In this document: in pieces, positions 17,231 to 27,852 of the stretch | Layout: the number at the start of each line of letters is the position of its first letter | Numbering within the stretch: position 1 is the stretch's first letter | Assembly: GCF_000697965.2 (NCBI RefSeq) | Contig: NZ_CP015880.1 | Coordinates: 2,731,001 to 2,795,000, forward strand | Source of the DNA: Ensifer adhaerens | Lineage (GTDB): Bacteria > Pseudomonadota > Alphaproteobacteria > Rhizobiales > Rhizobiaceae | Direction of reading: 5' to 3' | DNA: 64,000 bases | Notes under the pieces: model-generated | Databases searched by the model: none | What the model saw: the letters and a program-made list of their open reading frames with translations, nothing else | Told to the model about the DNA's origin: nothing | Translations under genes and position numbers: made by a program

Positions 17231-18277
17231 TTGTCCAGCCGCCTGCCTCCCCTCAACCCCTTGCGCGCCTTCGAAGCGACAGCGCGGCGGGGCTCCGTTT
17301 CGGCCGCGGCGCGTGAACTCAACGTCACCCACGGTGCGATCAGCCATCAGATCCGCGCGCTCGAACTTTCGGTCAAGGCGGCGCTGTTCGAGCGCGGCGG
17401 CAAGCGGCTGAAGCTGACGCCGCAGGGGGCATTGCTGCTGCCGGCCGTCACCCACGCCTTTGCCGAAATCGCCGCGGCGACCGCAGCGATGACGCGGCCG
17501 ACGACGAGCGGCGAACTGCGCATCACCTGCGTCCCGGCGCTGCTTTCCTTCTGGCTGATCCCGCGGCTGCATCTTTTCACCGAGCAGTATCCGGACGTGC
17601 GTCTGACGCTGATCGCCTCTAACGACGAGGCGTATCTCCACTCGCCCGACGTCGACGTCTGCCTGATCTATGGCGACGGCAACTGGTCCGGCGCCTGGGC
17701 CAAGCTCTGGAGCCGTCTCGAACTTTTCCCTGTCGTCAGCCCGACCCTGCTCAACATGCGGCCACTGCGCTCGGTTCGCGACCTGCGCGACCACGTCATG
17801 CTGCATGGCGACGATGGCCGCGAATGGAACACCTGGCTTGCGGCGGCGGATGCCAGCGACCTGCAGCGCGGCCAGCAGCATTTCATGAGTGACGCACGGC
17901 TTTCGACCGAGGCGGCCCTGCACAACCAGGGCGTCGCGCTCGGCGATACGATTACCGCCGGCAGCCTGATCGCGCGCGGCGAACTGATCGCCCCTTTCGA
18001 CCTGACGGTGCCCGCCAACGACGCCTTCTTCGTCGCCTGCCGCAACGAGGTGCTGGCGGCACCGATCGTGCGCATCTTCATCGACTGGATGTTCGAAACA
18101 CTCGAAAGCGACCCGATGCCGGAACTGCAGACATCGGCGCGCACGATTATTCGCAGCCGCACCTCGAAATCCGAGCCGACAGATCGTAAATCGGAGAAGA
18201 ACGGTTTTCAGCCGGTTTCGGCGCCGAGCCGTGCTCGCCGCACCGATCGTCCGCAGAAACGCAAAGCCAAGGCCTAA
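17231..18277 (+). CDS. LysR-family transcriptional regulator (GcvA-like)
   Basis: LysR regulator of 348 residues: winged HTH at about 10-70 (AFEATARRGSVSAAARELNV), then an effector-binding domain starting near 95 (ELRITCVPALLSFWLIPRL), as in the GcvA subgroup. The start is TTG 17231. The C-terminal 40 residues are an unusual Arg/Lys/Ser-rich tail (ending RRTDRPQKRKAKA) beyond the normal LysR length of about 300. It is divergent from the ureohydrolase and 18 bp ahead of an aminotransferase, so it probably controls both directions. Confidence 0.9.
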   Translation: MSSRLPPLNPLRAFEATARRGSVSAAARELNVTHGAISHQIRALELSVKAALFERGGKRLKLTPQGALLLPAVTHAFAEIAAATAAMTRPTTSGELRITCVPALLSFWLIPRLHLFTEQYPDVRLTLIASNDEAYLHSPDVDVCLIYGDGNWSGAWAKLWSRLELFPVVSPTLLNMRPLRSVRDLRDHVMLHGDDGREWNTWLAAADASDLQRGQQHFMSDARLSTEAALHNQGVALGDTITAGSLIARGELIAPFDLTVPANDAFFVACRNEVLAAPIVRIFIDWMFETLESDPMPELQTSARTIIRSRTSKSEPTDRKSEKNGFQPVSAPSRARRTDRPQKRKAKA

Positions 18278-18295
18278 CCCACAGGAACACCCATC

Positions 18296-19474
18296 ATGCC
18301 GCATTTCAACCCGCTCGTCGAAAAGCTCTCGCCGCCGCCCGTGCCCTCGGTGCTGGCCTGGGCGAAATCCTACGACGGCTCCCGTGGCCCGCTGATCGAC
18401 CTGTCGCAGGCAGTGCCCGGCTATCCCGCCCATCCGGACATGCTGGCCTGGCTCGGTGAGGCTGCAGCCTCAACCGCTTACACCGGCTACGGCGCGATCG
18501 AGGGCGAAGCGGAGCTGCGTGAGGCCTATGCGGCGCATGTCGCCGGCCTCTATGGTGCCGCGGTCACCGCGGACAACATCCACATCACCTCGGGCTGCAA
18601 CCAGGCCTTCATCTGCACGGCAATGGCCATTGCCGGCGCGGGCGATACGATCCTGATGACCAACCCCTATTACTTCAACCAGGAAACGACGCTGTCGATG
18701 CTCGGCATCAATGTCGAGCTCGTACCTTGCGATGCCGGCGCCGGCTTCCTGCCGGAGGTCGATGCAATTGCCGCGGCACTTCACCCCGGCATCCGGGCGC
18801 TCGCGCTGGTCTCGCCCAACAATCCGACCGGCGCCGTCTACCCGCCGGAGCTGCTCGCCCGTATCTACGAGGCCTGCCGTGCCAAGGGCGTCTGGCTGAT
18901 CCTCGACGAAACCTATCGCGACTTCCTGCCCGATGCCTCCGCAGCGCCCCATGGCCTGCTGGCCACCGAAGGCTGGCAGGATAGCTTCATCGGCCTCTAC
19001 AGCTTTTCCAAGTCTTTCTGCATCCCGGGCCATCGCCTGGGCGCGATCACCGCCGGCCCTGCCGTCATCGAGCAGGTGACGAAGATCATGGACAACCTGC
19101 AGATCTGCGCGCCGCGCTCAGCCCAGGCCGCGGTCGCGAAGGCAATTCCGGCTCTTGCCGACTGGCGTCAGACGAACCGCGCCGAAATCGCGGCACGAGC
19201 CGATGCGCTGCGCGACGTCATGAGCCGCCTGCCGAAGTGGAAGCTGCAGGCGGTCGGCGCCTATTTCGCCTATGTCCGCCACCCCTACCCGGATATCGAT
19301 TCGCAGTTCATCGCCGAGAAGCTGGCCAAGCTCGCCGGCGTCGTCTGCCTGCCCGGCGACTATTTCGGCGAAGGCCAGGAGAACTACCTGCGCTTTGCCT
19401 TCGCCAATGCCGACGCCGAAACGATCCGCAAGCTTGAAGAGCGGCTGGCGAACTTCACGCCACCCGGTCTCTGA
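18296..19474 (+). CDS. PLP-dependent aminotransferase class I/II
   Basis: Fold-type I aminotransferase of 392 residues. Seen are the substrate loop VSPNNPTGAVY (near 180), the cofactor Asp in LILDETYRDF (near 200), the Schiff-base Lys in SFSKSFCIPGHRLG (near 243) and the terminal Arg in YLRFAFANAD. It has a good ribosome site (CAGGAA) and lies 18 bp after the LysR gene, forming an operon. It could transaminate the amino acid released by the neighbouring ureohydrolase; the substrate is not determined by sequence. Confidence 0.91.
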   Translation: MPHFNPLVEKLSPPPVPSVLAWAKSYDGSRGPLIDLSQAVPGYPAHPDMLAWLGEAAASTAYTGYGAIEGEAELREAYAAHVAGLYGAAVTADNIHITSGCNQAFICTAMAIAGAGDTILMTNPYYFNQETTLSMLGINVELVPCDAGAGFLPEVDAIAAALHPGIRALALVSPNNPTGAVYPPELLARIYEACRAKGVWLILDETYRDFLPDASAAPHGLLATEGWQDSFIGLYSFSKSFCIPGHRLGAITAGPAVIEQVTKIMDNLQICAPRSAQAAVAKAIPALADWRQTNRAEIAARADALRDVMSRLPKWKLQAVGAYFAYVRHPYPDIDSQFIAEKLAKLAGVVCLPGDYFGEGQENYLRFAFANADAETIRKLEERLANFTPPGL

Positions 19475-19495
19475 TCGCAACGTAATCGCGCGGCG

Positions 19496-20386
19496 TTATC
19501 CGCGCCGCGCGATCAAAATGCCGACAAGCACGATCGCCCCGCCGATCGCCTGCATCAGCCCGACCGGCTCGGCAAGCAGGAGCCAGGCGAGGATCGCCGC
19601 CACGACCGGCTGCAACAGCAGGGTCAGCGACGAAAATGCGGGCGGCAGATAGGCGAGTGCGTAGGTGATCGCCACCTGCCCGCCGGCATGGCTGACGAAG
19701 GCGAGCCCGAAAAGCATCGCCCAGCCGAAGGCGGTCGGCGGCAACAGCGACGGCTCGAACAGGACGGCCATCGGCAGCATGCAGATCGCAGCCGAAGCCG
19801 TGCTCCAGATCATGATGCGCACGGTGCTGAACAGGCTGCGCAGCTGCCCGATCGCCAGAATATAGCCGGCGTAGAACATCGCCGCGACGACGGCCACGCC
19901 ATCGCCGAGCAGATTGCCGTCACCCAGCGCCATCGGGCCGCCCTTGAGGATCACCACGCCCGCGACTGCCGTTGCGAGGCCGAGGGCGAAGACGGCGCTG
20001 ACGCGCGAGCGAAACAAAAGCCAGCTCGTGAGCGTCACGAAGACGGGCGCGAGATTGGCAAGCAGCGTGGCGTTGGCGACCGATGTCTTGGTCAACGCAT
20101 AGTGCCAGGCACCGAGATCGATCGCGAGAAACACGCCCGGCAGGACCAGAAGCGCATATTCCGAGAGCTTTTCCGGTCGCCGCCCCCCGGCGCCCTCGGG
20201 ACGAAACCAGGTCCAGGCGAGAAGCGGGATCAAGGCCAGCGCCACGCGCCAGAAGGCGGTCGCCATCGGCCCGACTTCCGATAGCCGCACGAAGATCGGC
20301 GAGCCGCCGATCGCAGCGCCGCCAATGAGAAGGGCAGCCATGGCAACGCGATTATGGGAATGGGAAGCTTGGGTCACGGGAGGCAT
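19496..20386 (-). CDS. EamA/DMT-family transporter
   Basis: Ten-helix drug/metabolite transporter of 296 residues made of two EamA repeats. The first repeat begins ALLIGGAAIGGSPIFVRLSE and the second near residue 150 (LLGDGVAVVAAMFYAGYILA). The C-terminus ends in a hydrophobic helix and RRG. It probably exports an amino acid or other small metabolite. It is convergent with the aminotransferase gene (21 bp between stops) and is probably a single-gene unit. Confidence 0.9.
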   Translation of the reverse strand: MPPVTQASHSHNRVAMAALLIGGAAIGGSPIFVRLSEVGPMATAFWRVALALIPLLAWTWFRPEGAGGRRPEKLSEYALLVLPGVFLAIDLGAWHYALTKTSVANATLLANLAPVFVTLTSWLLFRSRVSAVFALGLATAVAGVVILKGGPMALGDGNLLGDGVAVVAAMFYAGYILAIGQLRSLFSTVRIMIWSTASAAICMLPMAVLFEPSLLPPTAFGWAMLFGLAFVSHAGGQVAITYALAYLPPAFSSLTLLLQPVVAAILAWLLLAEPVGLMQAIGGAIVLVGILIARRG

Positions 20387-20474
20387 CCGGAAGGGCGCGG
20401 TCGTCTGGGGCGGTAAGCCGACGAGCTACCAGATGCGGACGACCGGTGACAGCCCTGCAAGCGCCGAAGCCTGA

Positions 20475-20509
20475 AAGAAAAAACGGCCGCCGCAGATTGC
20501 GACGGCCGT
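20475..20509 (-). terminator. Rho-independent terminator after the aldehyde dehydrogenase
   Basis: Read on the minus strand, ACGGCCG...CGGCCGT forms a hairpin followed by TTTTTTCTTTC, starting 24 bp past the stop codon of the gene at 20533. Confidence 0.8.
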
Positions 20510-20532
20510 CGTTCAAGGACGTAGCGCTGTAT

Positions 20533-21966
20533 TCAGGCAGCGTCGGGAACGTGAACGGTCTTCACTTCGAGGAAGTCCTCAAGGCCGAACATGCCGCCTT
20601 CGCGACCGTTGCCGGACTGCTTGTAGCCGCCGAACGGGCTGCCGTAGCGGTGCGGCCCGCCATTGATGTGCACCATGCCGGCGCGCAGGCGTCCGGCGAC
20701 GCGCTCGGCCCGCTCCGGGTTGCCCGTCTGCACATAGGCGGCAAGGCCGTAGTTGGTGTCGTTGGCAATCGCGATCGCCTCCTCCTCGGTGTCGAAGGGA
20801 ATGATCGCCAGCACCGGACCGAAGACTTCCTCGCGGGCGATGCGCATCTCGTTGTTGACGTCGGCAAAGATCGTCGGCTTGACGAAGTAGCCGGTCTCGA
20901 AGCCCTCCGGCTTGCCGGCACCGCCGACGAGCAGCCGCGCGCCGTCGGCAATGCCTGCTTCGATCAGCGCCTGCACCCGGCCGAACTGGATGTGGCTGAC
21001 GAGCGGTCCGATATGGCCGCCCTCTTGCGTCGGGTCTCCGACTTTCGCCTCGCGGCCGACGCGCTTGGCGATCTCAACCACCTGATCATAGACGCTACGC
21101 TCCACCAGCATGCGGGTCGGCGCGTCGCAGGACTGGCCGGAATTGTTGAAGCATTCGAGCACGCTGCCGGTGACGCGGTCTTCGAGATCGGCGTCGGCAA
21201 AGACGATGTTCGGCGACTTGCCACCGAGCTCCAGCGTCACGCGCTTGACCGTTTCGGCGGCATCCTTGCTGACGGCGATGCCGGCGCGGGTCGAGCCGGT
21301 GAACGACATCATGTCAATGTCGGGATGCTTCGACAGCGCGGCACCGGCGTTGATGCCGTCGCCGTTGACGAGGTTGAAGACGCCGGCCGGGAAGCCCGCC
21401 TCATGCACCATTTCAGCGTAAAGCATGGCATTGAGCGGCGTGAACTCGCTCGGCTTCAATACGCAGGTCGAGCCGGTCGCGAGCGCCGGCACCACCTTCA
21501 GCGCGATCTGGTTGATCGGCCAGTTCCAGGGCGTGATCAGGCCGCAGACGCCGATCGGCTCGCGCAGGATCACGTCGCCGTTCGGCAGCCGGTCGCGGGT
21601 CTTCAGGCGCTTCAGCGCATCGATGAAGCCCTGCAGGTGGCCGACGCCGACATCGGCCTGCTGCTCACGGGTCATAGTCTTCGGCGCGCCGAGTTCCATG
21701 GTGATGGTGTCGACCATCTCGTCATAGCGGCGCTTGTAGACGGCAAGCAGCTTTTCAAGCAGCACCAGGCGCTCCTCGACGCTCGTCCGGCTATAGGTCG
21801 CAAAGGCCTTCTTGGCCGCAGCAACGGCCCGGTCGATGTCCGCGGCCGTACCCATGGAGATCACCGCAACCGGCTTTTCCGTTGCCGGGTTCAGGACCTC
21901 GAGGTCGTTGGCGACGATGGGATCCACCCAGCTGCCGTTGATGTAGAACTTGCGTTTGTCGAGCAT
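20533..21966 (-). CDS. NAD(P)-dependent aldehyde dehydrogenase
   Basis: ALDH of 477 residues. The catalytic Glu is in ELGGKSPNIVFADADL (near 250) and catalytic Cys in NNSGQSCDAPTRML (near 284); WNWPINQ (near 150) and the cofactor motif SFTGSTRAG (near 225) are intact. ATG 21966 is preceded by AAGGAGG. It closes a minus-strand operon after the second Pot-type importer and an MBL hydrolase, so it may oxidise an aminoaldehyde from polyamine breakdown; other aldehydes are possible. Confidence 0.9.
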   Translation of the reverse strand: MLDKRKFYINGSWVDPIVANDLEVLNPATEKPVAVISMGTAADIDRAVAAAKKAFATYSRTSVEERLVLLEKLLAVYKRRYDEMVDTITMELGAPKTMTREQQADVGVGHLQGFIDALKRLKTRDRLPNGDVILREPIGVCGLITPWNWPINQIALKVVPALATGSTCVLKPSEFTPLNAMLYAEMVHEAGFPAGVFNLVNGDGINAGAALSKHPDIDMMSFTGSTRAGIAVSKDAAETVKRVTLELGGKSPNIVFADADLEDRVTGSVLECFNNSGQSCDAPTRMLVERSVYDQVVEIAKRVGREAKVGDPTQEGGHIGPLVSHIQFGRVQALIEAGIADGARLLVGGAGKPEGFETGYFVKPTIFADVNNEMRIAREEVFGPVLAIIPFDTEEEAIAIANDTNYGLAAYVQTGNPERAERVAGRLRAGMVHINGGPHRYGSPFGGYKQSGNGREGGMFGLEDFLEVKTVHVPDAA

Positions 21967-21982
21967 TCGCTCCTCCTTCCCG

Positions 21983-22721
21983 TCAGTTTGTCTTTTGTTT
22001 TTCAGCAAGCCATTCAAGGATTAGCGCTCGGTAACGCTCACCCGAAAAGCTCGGAAAATGTCCGCCGTGAACGATACGCGCGGGTATCTTCAGCAGCCGT
22101 TCCATCGACGCCAGATAGTCGTCGGCGTTGGAATGATAAGTGTCCTCGATCAGCGGGCCATCGTAGAGGATGTCGCCGGAGAACAGGATCCCGGTCTTCG
22201 CCTCGAAGAGCGCAATCCCGCCGGGCGAATGGCCGGGCGTGTGGATCACCTCGAAGACGCGGTCGCCGAGATCGATATGGTCGCCGTCTTCGAGCAGCCG
22301 CGTCGCCGGCGCCGCCTTCACCGCATAGGTGGTGGAGGCGTAGGGCTCGGGCGGCAGCGCGTCGAAGATCTCGTCGGCGACGTAGGGGTCGGCGAGCGTG
22401 TTCTTGCGCGTCGGATGCGCCAGAAGTTCCGCCTCGGCCGAATGCACGCAGCGGCACTCGAACTCGTGATGGCAGCCGATATGGTCGAAGTGGGTGTGGC
22501 TGGCGACGGCGTCCAAGGCGCGTTCGGTGACGACGGGCACCCATTGCCGGAGCGACACGACACCCATGCCGCTATCGACGAGCATATCGCGGTCGCGGCC
22601 GCGCACATGCCAGATGTTGCAGCGGTAGAATTCCTGGATATAGGGCTCATCGATAGCGGTGACGCCGTCGTCGAGCCGCCTCGCCCGGTACCAGTCCTGA
22701 GGTGCAATTCTCTGCATCATG

Positions 22722-22729
<8 letters not shown>
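21983..22729 (-). CDS. MBL-fold metallo-hydrolase
   Basis: Metallo-beta-lactamase fold hydrolase of about 248 residues. Zinc ligands are visible in SHTHFDHIG (near 80), IHTPGHSPGG (near 160), FSGDILYDG (near 180) and a terminal HGGHFPSF. Several starts are possible (GTG 22735, ATG 22729, 22720 and 22717); 22729 overlaps the ATPase stop (22722), consistent with coupling. It lies 16 bp before the aldehyde dehydrogenase gene. The substrate (thioester, lactone or other) cannot be told from sequence. Confidence 0.85.
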
Positions 22730-23818
<1,089 letters not shown>

Positions 23819-23822
<4 letters not shown>

Positions 23823-24610
23823 TGTTTTTTCGTCCTTCCGAACAGGGAAAGCTCAAGGATGAGGAGCACGGCGACAGAGGCTAAGAACACCAGCGAGCCG
23901 ATGGCATTGGTCTTGGGGTTGAGGCCGGAGCGCAGCATGCTCCAGATCTCGACGGGCAGCGTCACGTCGAAGCGCGACAGCAGGAAGGCGATGATGAACT
24001 CGTCCCAGCTGAAGGTGACGGAAAGGAAGAAGGCAGCAAGGATCGACGGCATCAGCATCGGCGCCGTCACCAGCGCCATCACTTTGAAATCGTTGGCGCC
24101 GAGATCGCGCGCAGCCCGCTCGATGTTGATGTGATGATCCCCCATCGAGGCATAGATGATGGCAAAGCAGAGCGGCAGGTTGATCACCACATGGCCGATG
24201 CCGACCGTCATCAGCGACAGCGGGATATGCAGCGCGTTCATGAGCGACAAAAGGCCAAGCGCGATGATCAGGTAGCTGACCGTCATCGGCGCGATCAGCA
24301 GTCCCCTTTGCAGCGCCGAGCCGGGCAGCTTGTAGCGCGCGAGCGCATAGGCTGCGAGAAAGCCGAGCAGCACGGAGATGACCGAGGAGACGAGCGCCAC
24401 GACCATCGAGTTACCAAGCGCTGCCATCAGCTTGCGGTCGGCGAAAACCGCCTCGTACCATTGCAGCGAAAAGCCGTTGAACGGCGGCACCGGCAGGCGA
24501 CCATCCTGGAACGAGAACAGCACCAATACGGCAACCGGCAGGAAGATGAAGGCATAGACGAGGACGAGATAGGTCCAGGAGAGCACGCTTGCGGAGATCT
24601 GGCGCAGCAT
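23819..24610 (-). CDS. Spermidine/putrescine-type ABC transporter permease (PotC-like), second system
   Basis: Permease of 263 residues starting at ATG 24610 (MLRQISASVLSWTYLVL). It has about six helices, the FNGFSLQWYEAVFADRKLM segment typical of PotC and the coupling loop ERAARDLGANDFKVMALVTAP near 172. The frame is open further upstream to 25408, but that stretch is an overlap shadow of the preceding permease gene. It starts 2 bp after that gene's stop. Confidence 0.92.
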
Positions 24611-24612
24611 CG

Positions 24613-25494
24613 TCAGGCCCTCTCGATCTTCAGCCAGCGAGCGCAGGCGAGATAGGCGACGGTGACGGCGAGCATCAGCACGATCGACAGCGCCGCTGCC
24701 ATCGGGAAATCCGCCCGGCGCCCGAGCTGCAGCATGATGATCTGCGGCAGCACCAGCTCGTTGTTGCCGCCGAGGATCTGCGGCGTGACATAGTCGCCGA
24801 TGCAAAGCACGAAGGTAAGGAAGGCGCCGGTCATGATACCGGGCAGCGTCAAGGGCAGCACCACATGCCAGAAGGTCTGGAAGGCATTGGCGCCGAGGTC
24901 TGCGGCCGCGCGGCGGTAGTTTGGCGAAAGCTGGATCAGGTTGGAATAGATCGTCAGCGTCAAAAGCATGACGAAGAAGTGCACGAAACCGATGACCGTG
25001 GCCGTGCGCGTGCTCGCCAGCTCCAGCGGCTCGGAGATAAGGCCGATGCTCATGAAGACCTGATTGATTACACCGTTCTTCGATAACACCAGCAGCCAGG
25101 AATAGGAGCGCACCACATAGGAGGTCCAGAACGGCAGGATCGCCAGGATCAGCGCCATGCGCTGCAGCCGCTTCGGCACGCGCTCGGCGATGATCCAGGC
25201 GAGCGGATAGGCGAGCAGCACCGAGATCACCGTGACGATAACGGTGATCTCGAGCGAGTTGACGAGCCCCCGGAACAGCGCGTTTTCGGAGAAGAAGCGG
25301 ACGTAGTTGTCGAAGTTCCAGGCATGGACGATGTCCCGCCCTTCCCGCTTCCAGAGGCTCATCGCCGCCATGAAGGCGAAGGGCACGACGAAGAAGGCGA
25401 CGGTCCACAGAAGCGCTGGAGCAACGAAGCCCCAGGCCTTGCGCCGGTCGGCGTCTTCAAGCGCTGTCGCTGATGTCAAAGCGGTGTCTGCCAT
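24613..25494 (-). CDS. Spermidine/putrescine-type ABC transporter permease (PotB-like), second system
   Basis: Permease of 293 residues with a longer cytoplasmic N-terminus (about 28 residues) before the first helix (VAPALLWTVAFFVVPFAFMA). The coupling loop RAAADLGANAFQTFWHVVLP is near residue 195. Its gene follows the binding-protein gene after 74 bp with a GCGCGA/TCGCGC hairpin, and directly precedes the PotC-like gene. Confidence 0.91.
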   Translation of the reverse strand: MADTALTSATALEDADRRKAWGFVAPALLWTVAFFVVPFAFMAAMSLWKREGRDIVHAWNFDNYVRFFSENALFRGLVNSLEITVIVTVISVLLAYPLAWIIAERVPKRLQRMALILAILPFWTSYVVRSYSWLLVLSKNGVINQVFMSIGLISEPLELASTRTATVIGFVHFFVMLLTLTIYSNLIQLSPNYRRAAADLGANAFQTFWHVVLPLTLPGIMTGAFLTFVLCIGDYVTPQILGGNNELVLPQIIMLQLGRRADFPMAAALSIVLMLAVTVAYLACARWLKIERA

Positions 25495-25540
25495 TACCGT
25501 CCCAGATCAAAGGATTTCGGCGAGCGAAGAAGAAGGGCGA

Positions 25541-25556
25541 GCGCGACACATCGCGC
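25541..25556 (-). other. Hairpin between binding-protein and permease genes (second Pot-type system)
   Basis: GCGCGA-CACA-TCGCGC, with further GC pairing outside, lies just after the binding-protein stop codon (25569) in the minus-strand transcript. Confidence 0.45.
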
Positions 25557-25568
25557 CCGCTGCTTTCA

Positions 25569-26666
25569 TTACTGCTGCAGCATTTCCGTCCAGGCGTCCT
25601 GGAACTGCTGGTCGAGCTCGGCCGACGGGATCGGATAGAGCTGCGTCTTCTTCAGATATTCGGCCTGCTCATTGAAGCGCAGTGCCGCCTTCTGCTGGTC
25701 GGTCAGGTGTTCACCCGCCTTGGCATTGGCCGGCATCGCCCAATAGCAGGATGAGGTCGCAAGCCGCGCCTGGCCCTCGGGGCTCACGATGTACTGTACG
25801 AACTTCAGCGCCAGATCCTGCTTGGTCGAATCCTTCATCACGCCGATCGACTGCGCCCAGCGCACAGCGCCCTGCTCGGGGATGGTCCAGTCGAGGCTGG
25901 GCTTGTCGGCCGAGAGAACAGCGGTGATCCATTCGCCGCCGCCGACGAGAATGTCGACTTCGCCGGTCGCAAGCGCGGTCTGCGAGGAGACGACGTCGCT
26001 CACCTGCTTGGAAACGGCCCGCATTGCCGCGAGCTTTTCCTTGATCGCCGGCATGTCCGCGTCACTCAGATCGGCGGTCTTCTTGCCGAGGCCAAGCCCG
26101 ACGAGACCGATCATCGGCAGATAGTAGTCGTAGAGCGCTATGCGGCCCTTGTATTTATCCGACCAGATAACCGAAAGGTCCTGCATGTCCTTCGGGTCGA
26201 CCTTGGTCTTGTCGTAGGAAATCGTGTTGTAGCCGAACTTCTCGGTGACGGCGTAGGTCTTGCCGTCCTTGGTGTTGTTGGCCTCCATGCGCACTTCCGG
26301 GAAGATGTCGGCGGTCGGCAACGCATCGGCCGGCATTTCGGCAAGCAGATCGAGGTCGATGGCCCGGTGCACGTCGACGCCGTCGATCACGAGCACGTCC
26401 CAGTCGCCCGGTTGCGACTGGTCGAGGATCGAGAGCCCTGCCCCGGTACCCTCATAAACCTTGACGTTGACCTTCACGTCATTGGCCTTCTCGAACGGCT
26501 CAAGAAGCGCCGGATCGGTGTGGTCGCACCAGACGAGCGCATTGAGCTCTTCCTGGGCAAAGACCGGCGCGGGGGCCGCGACCGTCGACAGAGCGGCGAT
26601 CGCGATTGCGGCCGTGGAGGAGAAAAAACGGCGCAGGCGCGCACCGTCACGAACTGACTGCATCAT
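25569..26666 (-). CDS. Extracellular solute-binding protein of second Pot-type importer
   Basis: Periplasmic binding protein of 365 residues with a Sec signal peptide (FFSSTAAIAIAALSTVAAPAPVFAQ). Mature sequence LNALVWCDHTDPALLEPFEKAND and the late motif MKDSTKQDLALKFVQYIVSPEGQA are PotD-like. ATG 26666 (with a second ATG at 26663) has GAGGG upstream; the longer frame to 26729 runs into the operator region. It leads the operon 26666 to 20533 and is divergent from a TetR regulator. Confidence 0.9.
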   Translation of the reverse strand: MMQSVRDGARLRRFFSSTAAIAIAALSTVAAPAPVFAQEELNALVWCDHTDPALLEPFEKANDVKVNVKVYEGTGAGLSILDQSQPGDWDVLVIDGVDVHRAIDLDLLAEMPADALPTADIFPEVRMEANNTKDGKTYAVTEKFGYNTISYDKTKVDPKDMQDLSVIWSDKYKGRIALYDYYLPMIGLVGLGLGKKTADLSDADMPAIKEKLAAMRAVSKQVSDVVSSQTALATGEVDILVGGGEWITAVLSADKPSLDWTIPEQGAVRWAQSIGVMKDSTKQDLALKFVQYIVSPEGQARLATSSCYWAMPANAKAGEHLTDQQKAALRFNEQAEYLKKTQLYPIPSAELDQQFQDAWTEMLQQ

Positions 26667-26713
26667 GCTGTTGCCCTCTTGTTTTGACGCTCGTTTCGGC
26701 GTCTTCAAAAAAA

Positions 26714-26743
26714 GATTGAATGAATTCATTTTTTAAGTCAATC
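26714..26743. promoter_or_regulatory. Candidate TetR operator in divergent promoter
   Basis: AATGAATTCATT (26719-26730) is a perfect 12 bp palindrome nested within GATTGA...TCAATC (26714-26743). It lies between the importer operon and the TetR gene, in an AT-rich stretch fit for divergent promoters. Confidence 0.6.
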
Positions 26744-26782
26744 TCAATTTTGAACCAATTCATAATTCGGGGAAACACTGGA

Positions 26783-27400
26783 ATGACAGGGCTGCGCGCA
26801 CGGCAAAAGGCGGATCGCAACAGGCGAATTCTCGACGCCGCCGCCGCGCTTTTTCGCGAAGTCGGCTACGACAGCGCACGCATCGAGGACATTGCCGAGC
26901 GCGCTGAAATTTCGGTCGGAACCTTCTACAACTACTATGAAAACAAGGGCGACATCCTGCTCGCCACCGTATCGATGGAAGTCGAGGAGGTGCTCGCCGG
27001 CGGCGGATCGATCGTCGACAACCCGCCCGCCTCCGTCATGGGCGCACTCGATGCGCTGATCGGCGAATACTACGATCACTCGCTCCACTATCTCAGCAAG
27101 GAGATGTGGCGCACCGCCATGGCGATCGCCATCCAGCAGCCGGAGAGCCCGTTCAGCAAGCGCTACACCGAACTCGATCGTCGGCTATGCGAGCAGGTTT
27201 CGACGCTGATCCGCAAACTTCAGGCCAAGGGCGTCGTCGCACTTGATGTCGATGCCGAGGCGGTCGGCGAGATGTTCTTCAACAATCTCAACATGATGTT
27301 CACCGAGTTCGCGAAGCGCGAAACCATGTCGCTCGACGATCTCAAAGCGCGCGTCTCACGGCAGAACCGCCCGCTGGCGACGCTCATTGCAGTGCGCTGA
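26783..27400 (+). CDS. TetR-family transcriptional regulator
   Basis: Regulator of 205 residues. The N-terminal HTH (about 10-55) reads RILDAAAALFREVGYDSARI then ISVGTFYNYYENKGD, as in TetR/AcrR repressors; the C-terminal two-thirds is a helical ligand domain. ATG 26783 (MTGLRARQKADRN) is preferred over the in-frame ATG 26720, which lies inside the operator palindrome. It probably represses the divergent Pot-type importer/ALDH operon and itself. Confidence 0.9.
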   Translation: MTGLRARQKADRNRRILDAAAALFREVGYDSARIEDIAERAEISVGTFYNYYENKGDILLATVSMEVEEVLAGGGSIVDNPPASVMGALDALIGEYYDHSLHYLSKEMWRTAMAIAIQQPESPFSKRYTELDRRLCEQVSTLIRKLQAKGVVALDVDAEAVGEMFFNNLNMMFTEFAKRETMSLDDLKARVSRQNRPLATLIAVR

Positions 27401-27451
27401 CCATCACGAAGACCACCGGAGCAGTCTGCTTCCGGATAAAGAGGGAACCCC

Positions 27452-27844
27452 ATGAAAAATCTCGAACAGTCGGTGCTTCAGGCCGCCGACCGGCTGGTTG
27501 CCGCTTTCGCCAGGCATGACCGGACAGCCTATTTCTCCGCGTTCGCGCCGGATGCGACCTTCATCTTCCACACGCTCGACCGACCGCTGAAAAGCAGGGC
27601 GGAGTACGAGGCCGAGTGGTCGCTTTGGGAGGAACGGGACGGTTTTCGCGTGCGCGCCTGCCGGTCGAGCGAGCGAAATGTGCAGACGGTGGGCAATGTC
27701 GCGGTCTTCACCCACCGGGTCGAGACCGAACTGGAATTCAATGGAGAGCCCGCAACCGCGGACGAACGGGAAACGATCGTGTTCGAGCGGAAATCGTCAG
27801 GAGAGTGGCTTGCCGTGCACGAGCATCTGTCACGGCAAAGCTGA
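27452..27844 (+). CDS. NTF2-like/SnoaL-type small protein
   Basis: A 130-residue protein with the cone-shaped NTF2-like fold expected for the DUF4440/SnoaL class: helix LQAADRLVAAFARHDRTAYF, then FAPDATFIFHT, WSLWEERDGFRV and beta strands ending ERKSSGEWLAVHEHLS. The conserved His in the last strand fits YybH-like proteins. Enzymatic or binding role is unknown. AGAGGGAAC precedes the ATG. It follows the TetR gene by 51 bp and may be co-transcribed. Confidence 0.82.
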   Translation: MKNLEQSVLQAADRLVAAFARHDRTAYFSAFAPDATFIFHTLDRPLKSRAEYEAEWSLWEERDGFRVRACRSSERNVQTVGNVAVFTHRVETELEFNGEPATADERETIVFERKSSGEWLAVHEHLSRQS

Positions 27845-27852
27845 GGCTGCCG

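Noticed and set aside
20446..22530. 694-codon plus-strand frame over the aldehyde dehydrogenase and MBL genes
   Set aside because: It is antisense to two genes with full catalytic motifs and has no domain of its own.
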